The notes under the pieces: model-generated
What the model was told of the DNA's origin: nothing
Databases searched by the model: none
The model's input: only the letters and a program-made list of their open reading frames with translations
Assembly (NCBI GenBank): GCA_005878325.1
Contig: VBMR01000160.1
Coordinates: 1 to 19,241 of the forward strand
DNA length: 19,241 nt
Direction: 5' to 3'
From: Methanobacteriota archaeon
GTDB taxonomy: Archaea; Thermoplasmatota; Thermoplasmata; RBG-16-68-12
Position numbers and translations under genes: made by a program
In this document: piece by piece, positions 7,283-14,705 of the stretch
How the letters are laid out: every line of letters starts with the position of its first letter
Position numbering within the stretch: the stretch's first letter is position 1

Positions 7283-8965
7283 ATGCCCTCCCGGTTGGAC
7301 CCGGCCAAGGAACAAATCGGGTCGAGGAGCAAACCCGCCCGTTTCGACCTGCTGACGCACAACCTGGGCATGGCCGCGGCCCTGGAGGATTTCCTCGCCC
7401 CCTCGTACGGCCCGGGAGGCCGCGCGAAGCTGTTCCTCGATTCGAAAGGACACGCGGTGCCCACGACGGATGGCGCCCGCATGCTCACGTTGCTCGCGTC
7501 CCCCCACCCGGTCGGCAAGATTCTCACGGCCGTAGCTTCGGCCCAGGACGAACAATGGCGGGACGGGACGAAACTCGCGGCCCTCCTGGCCCTCCGGCTC
7601 CTGCGGCGAGCGGAGCCTCTGCTCGGTCGTGGGGTCAGGCCCGCGAGAATCATCCGCGGATATGAAATCGGATTGGAGCGGGCGACGGACGCTGTGACGG
7701 AACTTGCTTCCCGACGCGATCCCTTCGAAGACGGACTCCTCCTTGGCGTCGCCCGTGGCTCGCTCGGCGGCTGGCTGGACGCGGGCCCGCGGGAGGCCAT
7801 GGCAGGGGAGATCGTGACGGCGGCCGAGCAGGTTGCCACGCGCGCAGGCCCGGGGTGGAGATGCGATCGGGACGATATCCACGTCTTCGCGAAGGGACGA
7901 GGCGGGTTCGCCGTGCAACGAATCGATGGCTACATCCTCGATCGATCCCGCGACGACCCGACGATGCCCGCGCGAATCGAGGACGCCCGGATCGCCCTCC
8001 TCGACGCCGCTCCGATCCGCGGCAAGGCCGGAATCCACGAGCCCCGGCTGCGGTGGATCGGCGACACGAAGATCCGCCTGAAGAGTCCCCTGGAGGCCGA
8101 GGCCTACGCGTCCGTCGGAGAGTCATACACGGAGGAGATCGTCGCCGGGTTGCGGCATTCAGGGGCCAACGTGGTCCTCTGCCGTCTCGGCATCTCCGAT
8201 TACGGGCACAAGTTGCTCGCGAAAGCGGGCATCCTCGGAATCCGCCGAATCATGCGGATCGCCTACATGGAAGACGTTGCGCGGGCGACGGGGGCCTCGT
8301 TGATCAAGGACTTCCGCCAGGTGACGCCCGACCTCCTCGGCCACGCCGGCCTCGTCGAGGAGCGATCGATCGGCGACTCCAAGTGTCTGGTCATCGAACA
8401 GTGCCCGGACCCGAAGGTCGTCAGCCTCCTGATCTCCGGTCCCGGGGACGCCGCCGCGGAGCAGTATGAAGCACAGGCCCGGAAGGCGATTGCGGCTGTC
8501 GCCTCGGTCATCGAGGACCCGCGGGTCATCCCGGGAGGCGCGGGGGCCGAGATGGCGGCTTCCGTCCGCGTGAGGCAGGCGGCCAGTGGCGTCGAGGGAC
8601 GAGAGCAGCTCGCGGTCGACGCGTTCGGCCGCGCCCTCGAGGACATGGTCGCCCGCCTTGCGGCAAATCTCGGCCTCAACCCGCGGGATGCGGTCTTGGC
8701 CCTCCGTGCCGCGTGCGCGGGAGGAGCCCAAGCGGGCCTTCTTATGGGTGTGACTGGCCCAACGGATGCCGCCCACGGGTTGTTTTGGGAGCCGCTCGCG
8801 CCTCGGCTCTCCGCCTGGAGTCGAGCCGTCGAGGCGGCCGGGACGGTCCTCCGTGCAGACGATTTCCACAAGGTCTCCCGACTCCCGTCGCAGAAGGCGA
8901 AACCGGAAGGCGAATCCTCCAAGGACAAAGGAGCTTCCGCGTCGCAAGGGCGGGAGCCGCCCTAA
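7283..8965 (+). CDS. Divergent group II (thermosome/Cpn60-like) chaperonin paralogue, probably ATPase-impaired
   Basis: A 560-residue protein collinear with archaeal thermosome subunits. The N-terminal equatorial part has APSYGPGGRAKLFLDS and TTDGARML (residues 61-68). The apical region has GANVVLCRLGISDYG and RRIMRIAYMEDVARATGASL. The C-terminal equatorial part has EDPRVIPGGAGAEM, then AVDAFGRALEDMVARLAANL and EAAGTVLRADD. Key ATPase motifs are altered: the canonical GDGTT is RDGTK (93-97), and aligning by eye back from EDPRVIPGG puts K401 where the catalytic Asp (GroEL D398 equivalent) belongs. The C-terminal tail is hydrophilic (KPEGESSKDKG) with no GGM repeats. It could be a non-ATPase member of hetero-oligomeric rings or a free scaffold; canonical thermosome genes presumably lie elsewhere. 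The stop overlaps the convergent ABC ATPase stop by 3 nt. Confidence 0.85.
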   Translation: MPSRLDPAKEQIGSRSKPARFDLLTHNLGMAAALEDFLAPSYGPGGRAKLFLDSKGHAVPTTDGARMLTLLASPHPVGKILTAVASAQDEQWRDGTKLAALLALRLLRRAEPLLGRGVRPARIIRGYEIGLERATDAVTELASRRDPFEDGLLLGVARGSLGGWLDAGPREAMAGEIVTAAEQVATRAGPGWRCDRDDIHVFAKGRGGFAVQRIDGYILDRSRDDPTMPARIEDARIALLDAAPIRGKAGIHEPRLRWIGDTKIRLKSPLEAEAYASVGESYTEEIVAGLRHSGANVVLCRLGISDYGHKLLAKAGILGIRRIMRIAYMEDVARATGASLIKDFRQVTPDLLGHAGLVEERSIGDSKCLVIEQCPDPKVVSLLISGPGDAAAEQYEAQARKAIAAVASVIEDPRVIPGGAGAEMAASVRVRQAASGVEGREQLAVDAFGRALEDMVARLAANLGLNPRDAVLALRAACAGGAQAGLLMGVTGPTDAAHGLFWEPLAPRLSAWSRAVEAAGTVLRADDFHKVSRLPSQKAKPEGESSKDKGASASQGREPP

Positions 8966-9228
8966 TCGTGGAGGAGCGTGGCGTCCGCCGCGTCCCATCC
9001 GACCTGAATCCGTTCGCCGCGGGTCAGAAGGTCACGTTCCCCCATTTTCTTCGCGCGGACCAGGCGCCCGTCTCCGAGGGCGACCTCATAGTGCACGTAC
9101 GGACCCTTGAAGATCACGTCCTTCACCTCTCCGGAGAATCGATTCGCCATTTGACCCGCGGTGGGACCGAGTTCGAGGCGTTCGTCCGGCACGAAGAAGA
9201 CGACTTGCTTTCCGGCCACGAGCGCCAC
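8962..9228 (-). pseudogene. Detached C-terminal TOBE domain of the PotA-like ATPase
   Basis: This 88-residue frame holds the missing end of the upstream ATPase in another reading frame. It contains a TOBE-like pattern: KQVVFFVPDERLELGP, then FSGEVKDVIFKGPYVHYEVA and GERIQVGWDAADATLLHD. This corresponds to the polyamine/iron importer C-terminal regulatory domain ('vRPE.i.l....N.l.G.v.dv.y.G....y.v.l..g..v.v.W...da.ll'). It opens at an internal GTG with no ribosome site and no promoter, so independent translation is unlikely. It is best read as part of the same, frame-broken gene as 9123-9899, with some linker residues lost at the junction near 9230-9250. Its TAG overlaps the chaperonin stop codon. 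Confidence 0.7.
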
Positions 9229-9899
9229 GGCGTTGGACGCGGCTCGAGCACCCCGAAGTTCACCACCCCGATCCGGTCGCTCATCGTCAGGGCCTCCTCC
9301 TGGCTGTGGGTCACGAAAATGAACGTCTTCTTGAGTTCGTGCTGGAAACGCCGGAGCTCGATCTGCATCTCCTTCCGGAGTTTCTCATCCAGCGTGTTCA
9401 GGACCTCATCCAACAGGAGGACTTCGGGGGCGATGACCATGCTGCGGGCGATTGCGACGCGTTGACGCTCGCCACCCGAGAGCTCCCAGACGCGCCGTTT
9501 CTGCTTTCCGTCCAGGTTTACGAACCGAAACATCTCGTCGACCCGGCGTCGGCGCTCCTCGCTGCCGATCCCGCGGACCTTCAGCCCGTACTCGACGTTC
9601 TCCTCCGCCGTCATGTGGGGGAACAGCGCGTACTCTTGGAAAATGAGGCTCGTGTTGCGGCGATACGGCGGCACGCGGGTCATGTCCTTCCCGGCGATGA
9701 TCACCTCACCCGAGTCGGGGGTCTCGAGGCCGGCGAGGATCTTGAGCAGCGTCGACTTCCCGCTCCCGCTCGGACCGAGGAGGGTGAAGAATTCCCCCTG
9801 CCGGACGTCGAGGGAGATCCCTTTCAGCGCCTTCACGTCGCCTGGGAACGTCTTCGACAGATTGCGAATCCGGACCAGGGATTCCTGATCTGGCTCCAT
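9123..9899 (-). CDS. PotA-like ABC transporter ATP-binding protein, frame broken after the ATPase domain
   Basis: Cytoplasmic ATPase of a polyamine/iron/thiamine-type importer. The nucleotide-binding domain is complete through residue 219: Walker A GPSGSGKST (42-50), Q-loop FQEY (Q88), signature LSGGERQR (140-147), Walker B VLLLDE (160-165) and switch H198 in FVTHSQEEA. The D-loop reads LLLDEVLNTLD, where family members usually have Pro in place of Val. After FGVLE the frame turns to Arg/Ser-rich nonsense (PTPWRSWPESKSSSS), while the TOBE domain resumes in another frame at 9228. The joined length, about 315, is some 40-50 residues short of the usual 350-370, so a frame-changing deletion is more likely than a one-base slip. 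AAAGGAG lies just before the ATG. No permease adjoins it; the PotD/PotB-like genes at the right edge could be its partners. Confidence 0.82.
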   Translation of the reverse strand: MEPDQESLVRIRNLSKTFPGDVKALKGISLDVRQGEFFTLLGPSGSGKSTLLKILAGLETPDSGEVIIAGKDMTRVPPYRRNTSLIFQEYALFPHMTAEENVEYGLKVRGIGSEERRRRVDEMFRFVNLDGKQKRRVWELSGGERQRVAIARSMVIAPEVLLLDEVLNTLDEKLRKEMQIELRRFQHELKKTFIFVTHSQEEALTMSDRIGVVNFGVLEPRPTPWRSWPESKSSSSCRTNASNSVPPRVKWRIDSPER

Positions 9900-10091
9900 A
9901 CTCCTTTCCCCCGACCGGCCGACTCAAGTCGGCCAGTGTCTCCCGCCTTGGCATCATTCTCGCCATCATATAAGAAGCCATGCGGGGGCTTCGTTCCGTT
10001 GTCGAATTGACGGCGCCCCGTTCGAAGTCCGACCGCGAGAATCGCCCCCGAGGCGAATAGGTTTTTACTGAGGGCAGCCGTTCGAGTTTCG
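9900..10091. promoter_or_regulatory. Divergent promoter region: PotA-like ATPase / hydroxyacid dehydrogenase
   Basis: This 192-nt spacer is the longest clear intergenic gap. TTTTTA at 10062-10067 is centred 27.5 nt before the dehydrogenase GTG (10092), fitting a leaderless start. On the minus strand a TATATG element (9967-9972) lies about 70 nt before the ATPase ATG, implying a leader of roughly 45 nt that ends in AAAGGAG. Nothing gene-like was seen in the middle. Confidence 0.45.
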
Positions 10092-10988
10092 GTGGCCGTC
10101 GTGGAGGACGTGAAGGTCGTTGGTTTTCTTGGCCTCGGGAACATGGGGACGCCCATGGCGGGGAATCTGTTGAAGGCGGGATTCTCGGTCGTCGTCTGGA
10201 ACCGGACGAAGTCGAAGGCGAAGCCGCTGCTCGAAAAGGGCGCGATCGGGGCCGATCATCCACGCCAGGTGGCGGAAAAGTCGGATGTCGTGATCACGAT
10301 GGTCGCCGACGCCTCCGCCGTCCGCGAGGTCCTCCTGGGACCCGATGGTGTGGCCGCCTCAAACCGCCGCGGGCTTCGCGTCCTTGAGATGAGCACAATC
10401 TCTCCCGCGGACTCAATCGGAATTGCGCAGGAGCTATCGAGGCGCGGCATGGCCATGCTCGACTGCCCCGTGTCGGGCAGCGTGAAGGCCGCGGCGGACG
10501 CGTCGCTGACCCTGATTGTCGGTGGCGACCCGTCCGTCCTGGAGAGCGTGAAGCCTGTGCTCCAAGCGATGGCGAAGAACGTGTTCCACATGGGACCGAA
10601 CGGGGCCGGGTGCTACATGAAGCTCGTCAACAATGTCGTCCTCGCGGCGATGCTAGCGGGTTTCTCGGAGGCACTGGTCCTCGGCAAGAAGGGCGGCCTG
10701 CCACCCCAGAAGATGCTCGACGTGATCCTCCAAGGATCCGCTCGTTCGCCCCTCCTCGAGTTCAAGGGAAAGGCCATCGTCGATGCCAATTTCGCTCCAA
10801 CCTTCGCCCTCCGCCTGATGAAGAAAGACCTGACCCTCGCCCTCGCAACCGCGAACGAAGTGAAAGCCCCAATGCCACTGACCTCGTTCGTCAACGAGCT
10901 TCACCAGGCCGCCATCGCGGCGGGCCTCGGCGATCGCGACTTCTCCGCCATCGCGCAAGTGTTCGATGGCCTTGCAAAGGCGGGATGA
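10092..10988 (+). CDS. Beta-hydroxyacid dehydrogenase (3-hydroxyisobutyrate dehydrogenase / GLYR family)
   Basis: A cytosolic NAD(P)-dependent oxidoreductase of 298 residues in the 6-phosphogluconate/3-hydroxyisobutyrate dehydrogenase superfamily. It has the Rossmann motif GLGNMG (13-18). It has the substrate-binding signature DCPVSGSVKAAADASLTLIV from residue 124 and the catalytic region GAGCYMKLVNN with K177 and N181. A second conserved lysine pair follows at 244-245 (LMKKDL). NRTKSK at 37-42, after the second strand, suggests NADP(H), as in glyoxylate/succinic semialdehyde reductases. 3-Hydroxyisobutyrate (valine breakdown), glyoxylate and succinic semialdehyde are all possible substrates. 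GTG at 10092 fits the upstream TATA spacing; an internal GTG at 10110 is an alternative. The Lrp-type regulator starts one base after the stop, so the two are probably co-transcribed. Confidence 0.9.
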   Translation: MAVVEDVKVVGFLGLGNMGTPMAGNLLKAGFSVVVWNRTKSKAKPLLEKGAIGADHPRQVAEKSDVVITMVADASAVREVLLGPDGVAASNRRGLRVLEMSTISPADSIGIAQELSRRGMAMLDCPVSGSVKAAADASLTLIVGGDPSVLESVKPVLQAMAKNVFHMGPNGAGCYMKLVNNVVLAAMLAGFSEALVLGKKGGLPPQKMLDVILQGSARSPLLEFKGKAIVDANFAPTFALRLMKKDLTLALATANEVKAPMPLTSFVNELHQAAIAAGLGDRDFSAIAQVFDGLAKAG

Positions 10989-10989
10989 C

Positions 10990-11493
10990 ATGGCCGTCGC
11001 AACTCGCCGGAGGCGGCGGATCGCGCCGGACCTCGCGGAGGAGTTCGAACGCCCGGACCGGACTATCTTGCAGAACCTCCAGAAGGACGCGAAGATCGGC
11101 TTGAGCGACCTAGCGAAGGCGACCGGTCTCGCCTCGTCCTCGGTTCACTATCGGATCAAACGGCTCGAGGCCAAGCAGGTGATCAAGGGCTACATGGCGG
11201 TCGTCGACCCGAGCAAGCTCGGATACGACATCCTCGCGGTGAGCTTCATCCGGTCGAAGTACGATCCGAAATCCTACGAGCGACTGAGCCAGGCTCTGCC
11301 CCGAATCCCCGGCGTGTGGGCCGTCTATTTCCTGATGGGAGACACGGACTATGTCGTCCTCATCCGGGCCAAGAACCGGGCCGACTTGAACCGGATCGTC
11401 TACAAACTCATCTCGATGCGGGACATCGAGCGTTCGGACACCCGAGTCGTGATTGAGCGCCTGAAGGAAGACATCTCGGTCGTCACGACCTAG
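10990..11493 (+). CDS. Lrp/AsnC-family transcriptional regulator
   Basis: A 167-residue feast/famine-type regulator. After a basic N-terminal tail (ATRRRRR), the winged helix-turn-helix runs from about residue 22: DRTILQNLQKDAKIGLSDLA, then KATGLASSSVHYRIKRLEAK. It is followed by the linker strand VIKGYMAVVDPSKLGYDIL and an alpha/beta RAM ligand-binding domain (GVWAVYFLMGDTDYVVLIRA). These proteins form dimers to octamers and bind DNA in response to amino acids or related metabolites. The ATG at 10990 lies one base after the dehydrogenase stop; a longer frame from 10966 would run inside that gene and is less likely. Co-transcription with the dehydrogenase suggests local control, perhaps also of the converging bioY. 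Its stop shares the palindrome CTAG with the bioY stop. Confidence 0.92.
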   Translation: MAVATRRRRRIAPDLAEEFERPDRTILQNLQKDAKIGLSDLAKATGLASSSVHYRIKRLEAKQVIKGYMAVVDPSKLGYDILAVSFIRSKYDPKSYERLSQALPRIPGVWAVYFLMGDTDYVVLIRAKNRADLNRIVYKLISMRDIERSDTRVVIERLKEDISVVTT

Positions 11494-12215
11494 GCGGCGG
11501 CGTTCAGCGAAGAGCCGTCGGTCTCCCGCGCAAAGGGCCGGTTCGGGAGGATAATCGTTCCGATGCCTAGGACGATCCCTGCTTTGACGAGATCCAAGGG
11601 AATGAACGGGATGACCGCGCGGACCATCAGGTCGCCGAAGGAGAGTCCTCCCCTCGAAGTGACGAGACCGAAGCCGGTGGTCCACCATGCGAAGAACCAG
11701 ACGGACCCGAACAGGTACACGAGCGAGGTCCCCGCCAAGAGCAGGAGGCCGAGGAACTGGGGACGGCGGTATCGGACTCGAGAGTCGACCGCCCAGCCGA
11801 CTACCGTCGCCGCGGCGATGAACCCGAGTATGTAACCGAACGTGGGCCCGGTGAGGATCGCCAAACCTCCGATGCCCCGGTAGAGTCCGGGCACGCCGTC
11901 GAAGAAAGGCTCGGGATTCGCATTCGGCCCCGCGAACCAGGGAACCCCAAGGATCCCGACGAACGCATAGAGGACTTGACTCAGGCCCCCGAGATGTTTT
12001 CCCAGGACAACAGCGGACGCCAAGACGAAGAAGAGCTGGCCCGTGATCGGGACCGGAGTCCACGGAAGATACACTTTGATGAGCGCCCCGAATCCTGTGA
12101 AACATGCAAACAGCGCTGCCAAACCGAGGCGCACGAGGAAGTCGCTCTCAAATCGCCATCGATAGAAGTTGTAGGTGATCGTCCGGACCCGAGTGATCGT
12201 AGCGCCCGCTGCCAA
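11490..12215 (-). CDS. bioY: BioY-type biotin transporter (ECF S component)
   Basis: Membrane protein of 241 residues that binds and imports biotin, either with ECF ATPase/EcfT partners (not in this window) or alone. Hallmarks are PWTPVPITGQLFFVLASAVV (residues 51-70), the LGKHLGGLSQVLYAFVGILG stretch, VPWFAG, and GPTFGYILGFIAAATVVGWA (123-142), with about six membrane helices. The start is taken as TTG at 12215 because an in-frame stop lies just upstream, and a TTATAT box (12251-12256 on the minus strand) sits about 38 nt away. It is 66 nt downstream of accC on the same strand and could also be read from the accC promoter. Biotin supply for the neighbouring carboxylase is the obvious inferred role. 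Confidence 0.9.
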   Translation of the reverse strand: MAAGATITRVRTITYNFYRWRFESDFLVRLGLAALFACFTGFGALIKVYLPWTPVPITGQLFFVLASAVVLGKHLGGLSQVLYAFVGILGVPWFAGPNANPEPFFDGVPGLYRGIGGLAILTGPTFGYILGFIAAATVVGWAVDSRVRYRRPQFLGLLLLAGTSLVYLFGSVWFFAWWTTGFGLVTSRGGLSFGDLMVRAVIPFIPLDLVKAGIVLGIGTIILPNRPFARETDGSSLNAAA

Positions 12216-12250
12216 CCTCGCTCACCCGCCGGCCCGAATGTACGGGCCCA

Positions 12251-12256
12251 ATATAA
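12251..12256 (-). promoter_or_regulatory. TATA-like promoter element of bioY
   Basis: TTATAT on the minus strand lies in the 66-nt gap between the accC stop and the bioY start. Its centre is 38.5 nt from the TTG, which implies a leader of about 12 nt. The gap was checked for a biotin-repressor-like palindrome and none was obvious. Confidence 0.4.
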
Positions 12257-12281
12257 CGCTAGTGGGGTGCACGGGTCGGCC

Positions 12282-13622
12282 TCAACCAAGTTTGATCTGC
12301 GGGGCGATCGCGGTGGTGTACTGGCCTGACTGGAACGTGGCGTTCTCGAGGAGCGCCCGGTGGAATGGAATCGTCGTCTTCACTCCTTCGACCTGGAATT
12401 CCGAGAGCGCTCGGGACATCCGACGGATCGCGAGGTGGCGGCTCCCAGCCCACACGATGAGCTTCGCCAGCAAGGGATCGTACAAGAAGGAGACCGTTTG
12501 GCCGGCAGCGACCCCTGCGTCGACGCGGACATGCGGTCCGCCCGGTTCGATCCACTTCGAGATTGTGCCGGGGCTCGGCATGAAGTTCTTCGCGGGATCC
12601 TCCGCGTTGATTCGGCATTCGATCGCGTGTCCTCGACGATCGATTTCGCCCTGGGCAGGTAGATGCGCTTCGGCTGCCGCAATCTGCAACTGCATGTGGA
12701 CCAGGTCCAAGCCCGTCGTCGCCTCCGTAATCGGATGCTCGACCTGCAGACGCGTGTTCATCTCGAGAAAGTAGAAGCGACCTCGGGAAACGATGAACTC
12801 CAAGGTGCCCAGGTTTGCGTAGCCGGCCGCCTGCGCGATCCGCACCGCGGCGTTTCCCATCTCCTCCCGGAGATCTTCGGTTAGGGCCATCGAGGGAGTC
12901 TCTTCCAACAGTTTCTGGAAGCGCCGCTGGACCGTGCACTCCCGCTCGAACAGGTGGATCGTGCGACCGTGGCCGTCGGAGGCCACCTGGATCTCGACGT
13001 GCCTTGGATCCTCGAGGAGCTTTTCGACGATCAGTCGTCCATCGCCGAAGGCTGCCAGGGCCAAGCGCTGCGTCGTCTCGAACGCGCTTTGCAGCTCGTC
13101 CTTGTCCCTTGCAACCTTCATCCCGATTCCGCCTCCGCCCGCGGATGCCTTCAACAGGACCGGGTAGCCGAGTCGCCCGGCAATCGTGAGCGCTTCCTCG
13201 ACCCGCGGGACGATCCCGTCGCTTCCGGGGATCGTGGGGAGGCCGAGGCCCTTCACGAGTTCGCGGGAGGGAGCCTTGCCTCCCATCGCGCGCATCGCCG
13301 CGGAGGGCGGCCCGATGAACACGATCCCCTCCTGGGCGCAAGCTTCCGGGAAGGCCGCGTTCTCCGAAAGGAGGCCGTACCCCGGATGGATCGCTTCTGC
13401 GCGCGTCTTCGCCGCGGCGTCAAGAATTTTTCGCATGTCCAGATAGGTCTCGGAGAGCTTCGCCCCACCCAGGGGGACCGATTCATCCGCGAGGCGGACG
13501 AAGGGGCTGGTGGCATCGGGTTCCGAATACACCGCGACCGTCCGGATGCCCAGCTCGCGGCAGCCCCGAATCACCCGGACCGCGATTTCTCCCCGATTCG
13601 CGACCAGGACGGTGTTGAACAT
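12282..13622 (-). CDS. accC: Biotin carboxylase subunit (AccC-type)
   Basis: ATP-grasp enzyme of 446 residues that carboxylates carrier-bound biotin using ATP and bicarbonate. It is full length: the N-terminal VLVANRGEIAVRVIRGCREL, HPGYGLLSENAAF, the glycine-rich ATP loop KASAGGGGIGMKVA, FERECTVQRRFQKLLEE, the metal/catalytic MNTRLQVEHPITE, RGHAIECRINAEDP, and the C-terminal VEGVKTTIPFHRALL. It is only the biotin carboxylase domain; carrier and transferase are separate proteins. The likely partners are the 69-residue carrier at 17356 and the carboxyltransferase pair at 14706-16566. Partners encoded elsewhere, such as acyl-CoA carboxyltransferase, are also possible, so the enzyme may be shared. 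The ATG at 13622 has a CTTTAG box centred 27.5 nt upstream and no Shine-Dalgarno sequence, so it is leaderless. It is divergent from the cupredoxin gene. Confidence 0.95.
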   Translation of the reverse strand: MFNTVLVANRGEIAVRVIRGCRELGIRTVAVYSEPDATSPFVRLADESVPLGGAKLSETYLDMRKILDAAAKTRAEAIHPGYGLLSENAAFPEACAQEGIVFIGPPSAAMRAMGGKAPSRELVKGLGLPTIPGSDGIVPRVEEALTIAGRLGYPVLLKASAGGGGIGMKVARDKDELQSAFETTQRLALAAFGDGRLIVEKLLEDPRHVEIQVASDGHGRTIHLFERECTVQRRFQKLLEETPSMALTEDLREEMGNAAVRIAQAAGYANLGTLEFIVSRGRFYFLEMNTRLQVEHPITEATTGLDLVHMQLQIAAAEAHLPAQGEIDRRGHAIECRINAEDPAKNFMPSPGTISKWIEPGGPHVRVDAGVAAGQTVSFLYDPLLAKLIVWAGSRHLAIRRMSRALSEFQVEGVKTTIPFHRALLENATFQSGQYTTAIAPQIKLG

Positions 13623-13645
13623 CGCAGGGCGAAACCGTCACCGTT

Positions 13646-13653
13646 CCTAAAGG
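13646..13653 (-). promoter_or_regulatory. TATA-like promoter element of accC
   Basis: CCTTTAGG on the minus strand is centred 27.5 nt before the accC ATG. It overlaps a short inverted repeat, AGGCT-TTC-AGCCT (13651-13663), which might be an operator for biotin or other control. That is speculative. Confidence 0.45.
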
Positions 13654-13683
13654 CTTTCAGCCTGGCCCGCCCGCGATGGAAAG

Positions 13684-13691
13684 ATAGTTAT
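13684..13691 (+). promoter_or_regulatory. TATA-like promoter element of the cupredoxin gene
   Basis: ATAGTTAT is centred 27.5 nt before the GTG at 13715, the same spacing as for accC on the other strand. It supports the GTG start and a leaderless transcript. Confidence 0.45.
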
Positions 13692-13714
13692 CGCATTCGG
13701 GGCATGCAACAGAC

Positions 13715-14602
13715 GTGCGGCGCTGGGGGAGCGTCTTGCTGCTCATCATCCTGCTCGTGGCGAGCGCTGGAGTCGCCTGCGCCTCCCACAAACCCCTGTA
13801 CAAGGGGAGCGCCGACGCTTTGGCTCCCGGGGCCTGGGAGGCGCACTTCGTCTGGCTTCGGAGCGACTACTTCACGTACACCGGAGAAATCTGGTGGGAA
13901 GTCTACGTCGATCCGCCCGGAGGCGTCGACGTCCTCTTCTTCGATCTGCAGAATTTCGAGGCTTTCCGAGACGGACAAGCGGCGCGACCTCTCCTCGATC
14001 CGCTCGTCGCGGTCCCCGACGGGACGCAACGACTCACGGACCTGACCGGTGACCTCCCATACTTCCTGGTCCTCCGGAATGGCGGTACCGCGAGCGAACG
14101 GGTCACCTGGACGATCTACGCCGAAATCGACTGGCGGCGGTGGCAGGGGCAACCGCCCGGTCCGGACTGGAACCTCACGATCGCCATGTCGTCGCCGCCA
14201 CTGAACCGCTCAGACGCATGGGAGACGACGTTCTCGGAGCCCGCCGTGTTCGTCTACCACTGCCTTCCTCACATCGATATGACGGGGATCGTCGAGGTCG
14301 TGCCCTCGACCGGAACGTCCGGCCCCGTCAATGTGACCATCAGCCACATGGGCTTCCATCCCGAAGTGATCCGAGTTCCCGTCGGGACCACGGTCCGCTG
14401 GACGAACCTCGACAACCTAACGCACAGCGTCAATCTCGCGCTGATCCCCGGCGGGTTCGTCCTCCCACCGTCCTCGGTCCTCGGGTCGGTCCTCCCGATC
14501 GCCCTCGTCGTCGCCGCAGTGACCGTCGTCATTGCGTTGCTCGTTTTGCGAAGGAGAGAGCGGCGTCCCGAAGGAACTTCGAAGACAGAAGAGTCGCGCT
14601 GA
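13715..14602 (+). CDS. Secreted, C-terminally anchored cupredoxin with permuted copper motifs
   Basis: Predicted exported protein of 295 residues. A signal peptide (hydrophobic LLLIILLVASAGVA, residues 8-21) is followed by a beta-rich domain with no recognised family (about 25-160). Next comes a copper-site block FSEPAVFVYHCLPHIDMTG (173-191), then VNVTISHMGFHPEVIRVPVG (205-224) with TTVRWTNLDNLTHSV (225-239). A transmembrane helix (about 257-278) and a basic tail RRRERR close it. C183, H186 and M189 have the amicyanin spacing C-x2-H-x2-M, and H237 is the expected fourth type-1 copper ligand. In ordinary plastocyanin-like domains the 'GTTVxWxNxDxxxHxV' half comes before the C-H-M half; here it comes after, suggesting a circular permutation or fused half-domains. 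The likely role is electron transfer outside the membrane. GTG at 13715 is set by the TATA spacing. Confidence 0.8.
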   Translation: MRRWGSVLLLIILLVASAGVACASHKPLYKGSADALAPGAWEAHFVWLRSDYFTYTGEIWWEVYVDPPGGVDVLFFDLQNFEAFRDGQAARPLLDPLVAVPDGTQRLTDLTGDLPYFLVLRNGGTASERVTWTIYAEIDWRRWQGQPPGPDWNLTIAMSSPPLNRSDAWETTFSEPAVFVYHCLPHIDMTGIVEVVPSTGTSGPVNVTISHMGFHPEVIRVPVGTTVRWTNLDNLTHSVNLALIPGGFVLPPSSVLGSVLPIALVVAAVTVVIALLVLRRRERRPEGTSKTEESR

Positions 14603-14626
14603 ACGAACGCCGGTCGCACGAATAAG

Positions 14627-14634
14627 GATAAATA
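14627..14634 (+). promoter_or_regulatory. TATA-like promoter of the carboxyltransferase/YcsF/carrier operon
   Basis: GATAAATA lies about 76 nt before the GTG at 14706, implying a leader of about 50 nt. Unlike the leaderless genes nearby, this operon has a strong Shine-Dalgarno sequence (GGGAGG at 14694-14699, 6 nt before the GTG). Confidence 0.45.
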
Positions 14635-14705
14635 GCGTCCGCCCCCTTTCTTGTCGAATCGGACCGTCATCCCTGGGATCGATTCCTTGGGACGGGAGGA
14701 ATGGG

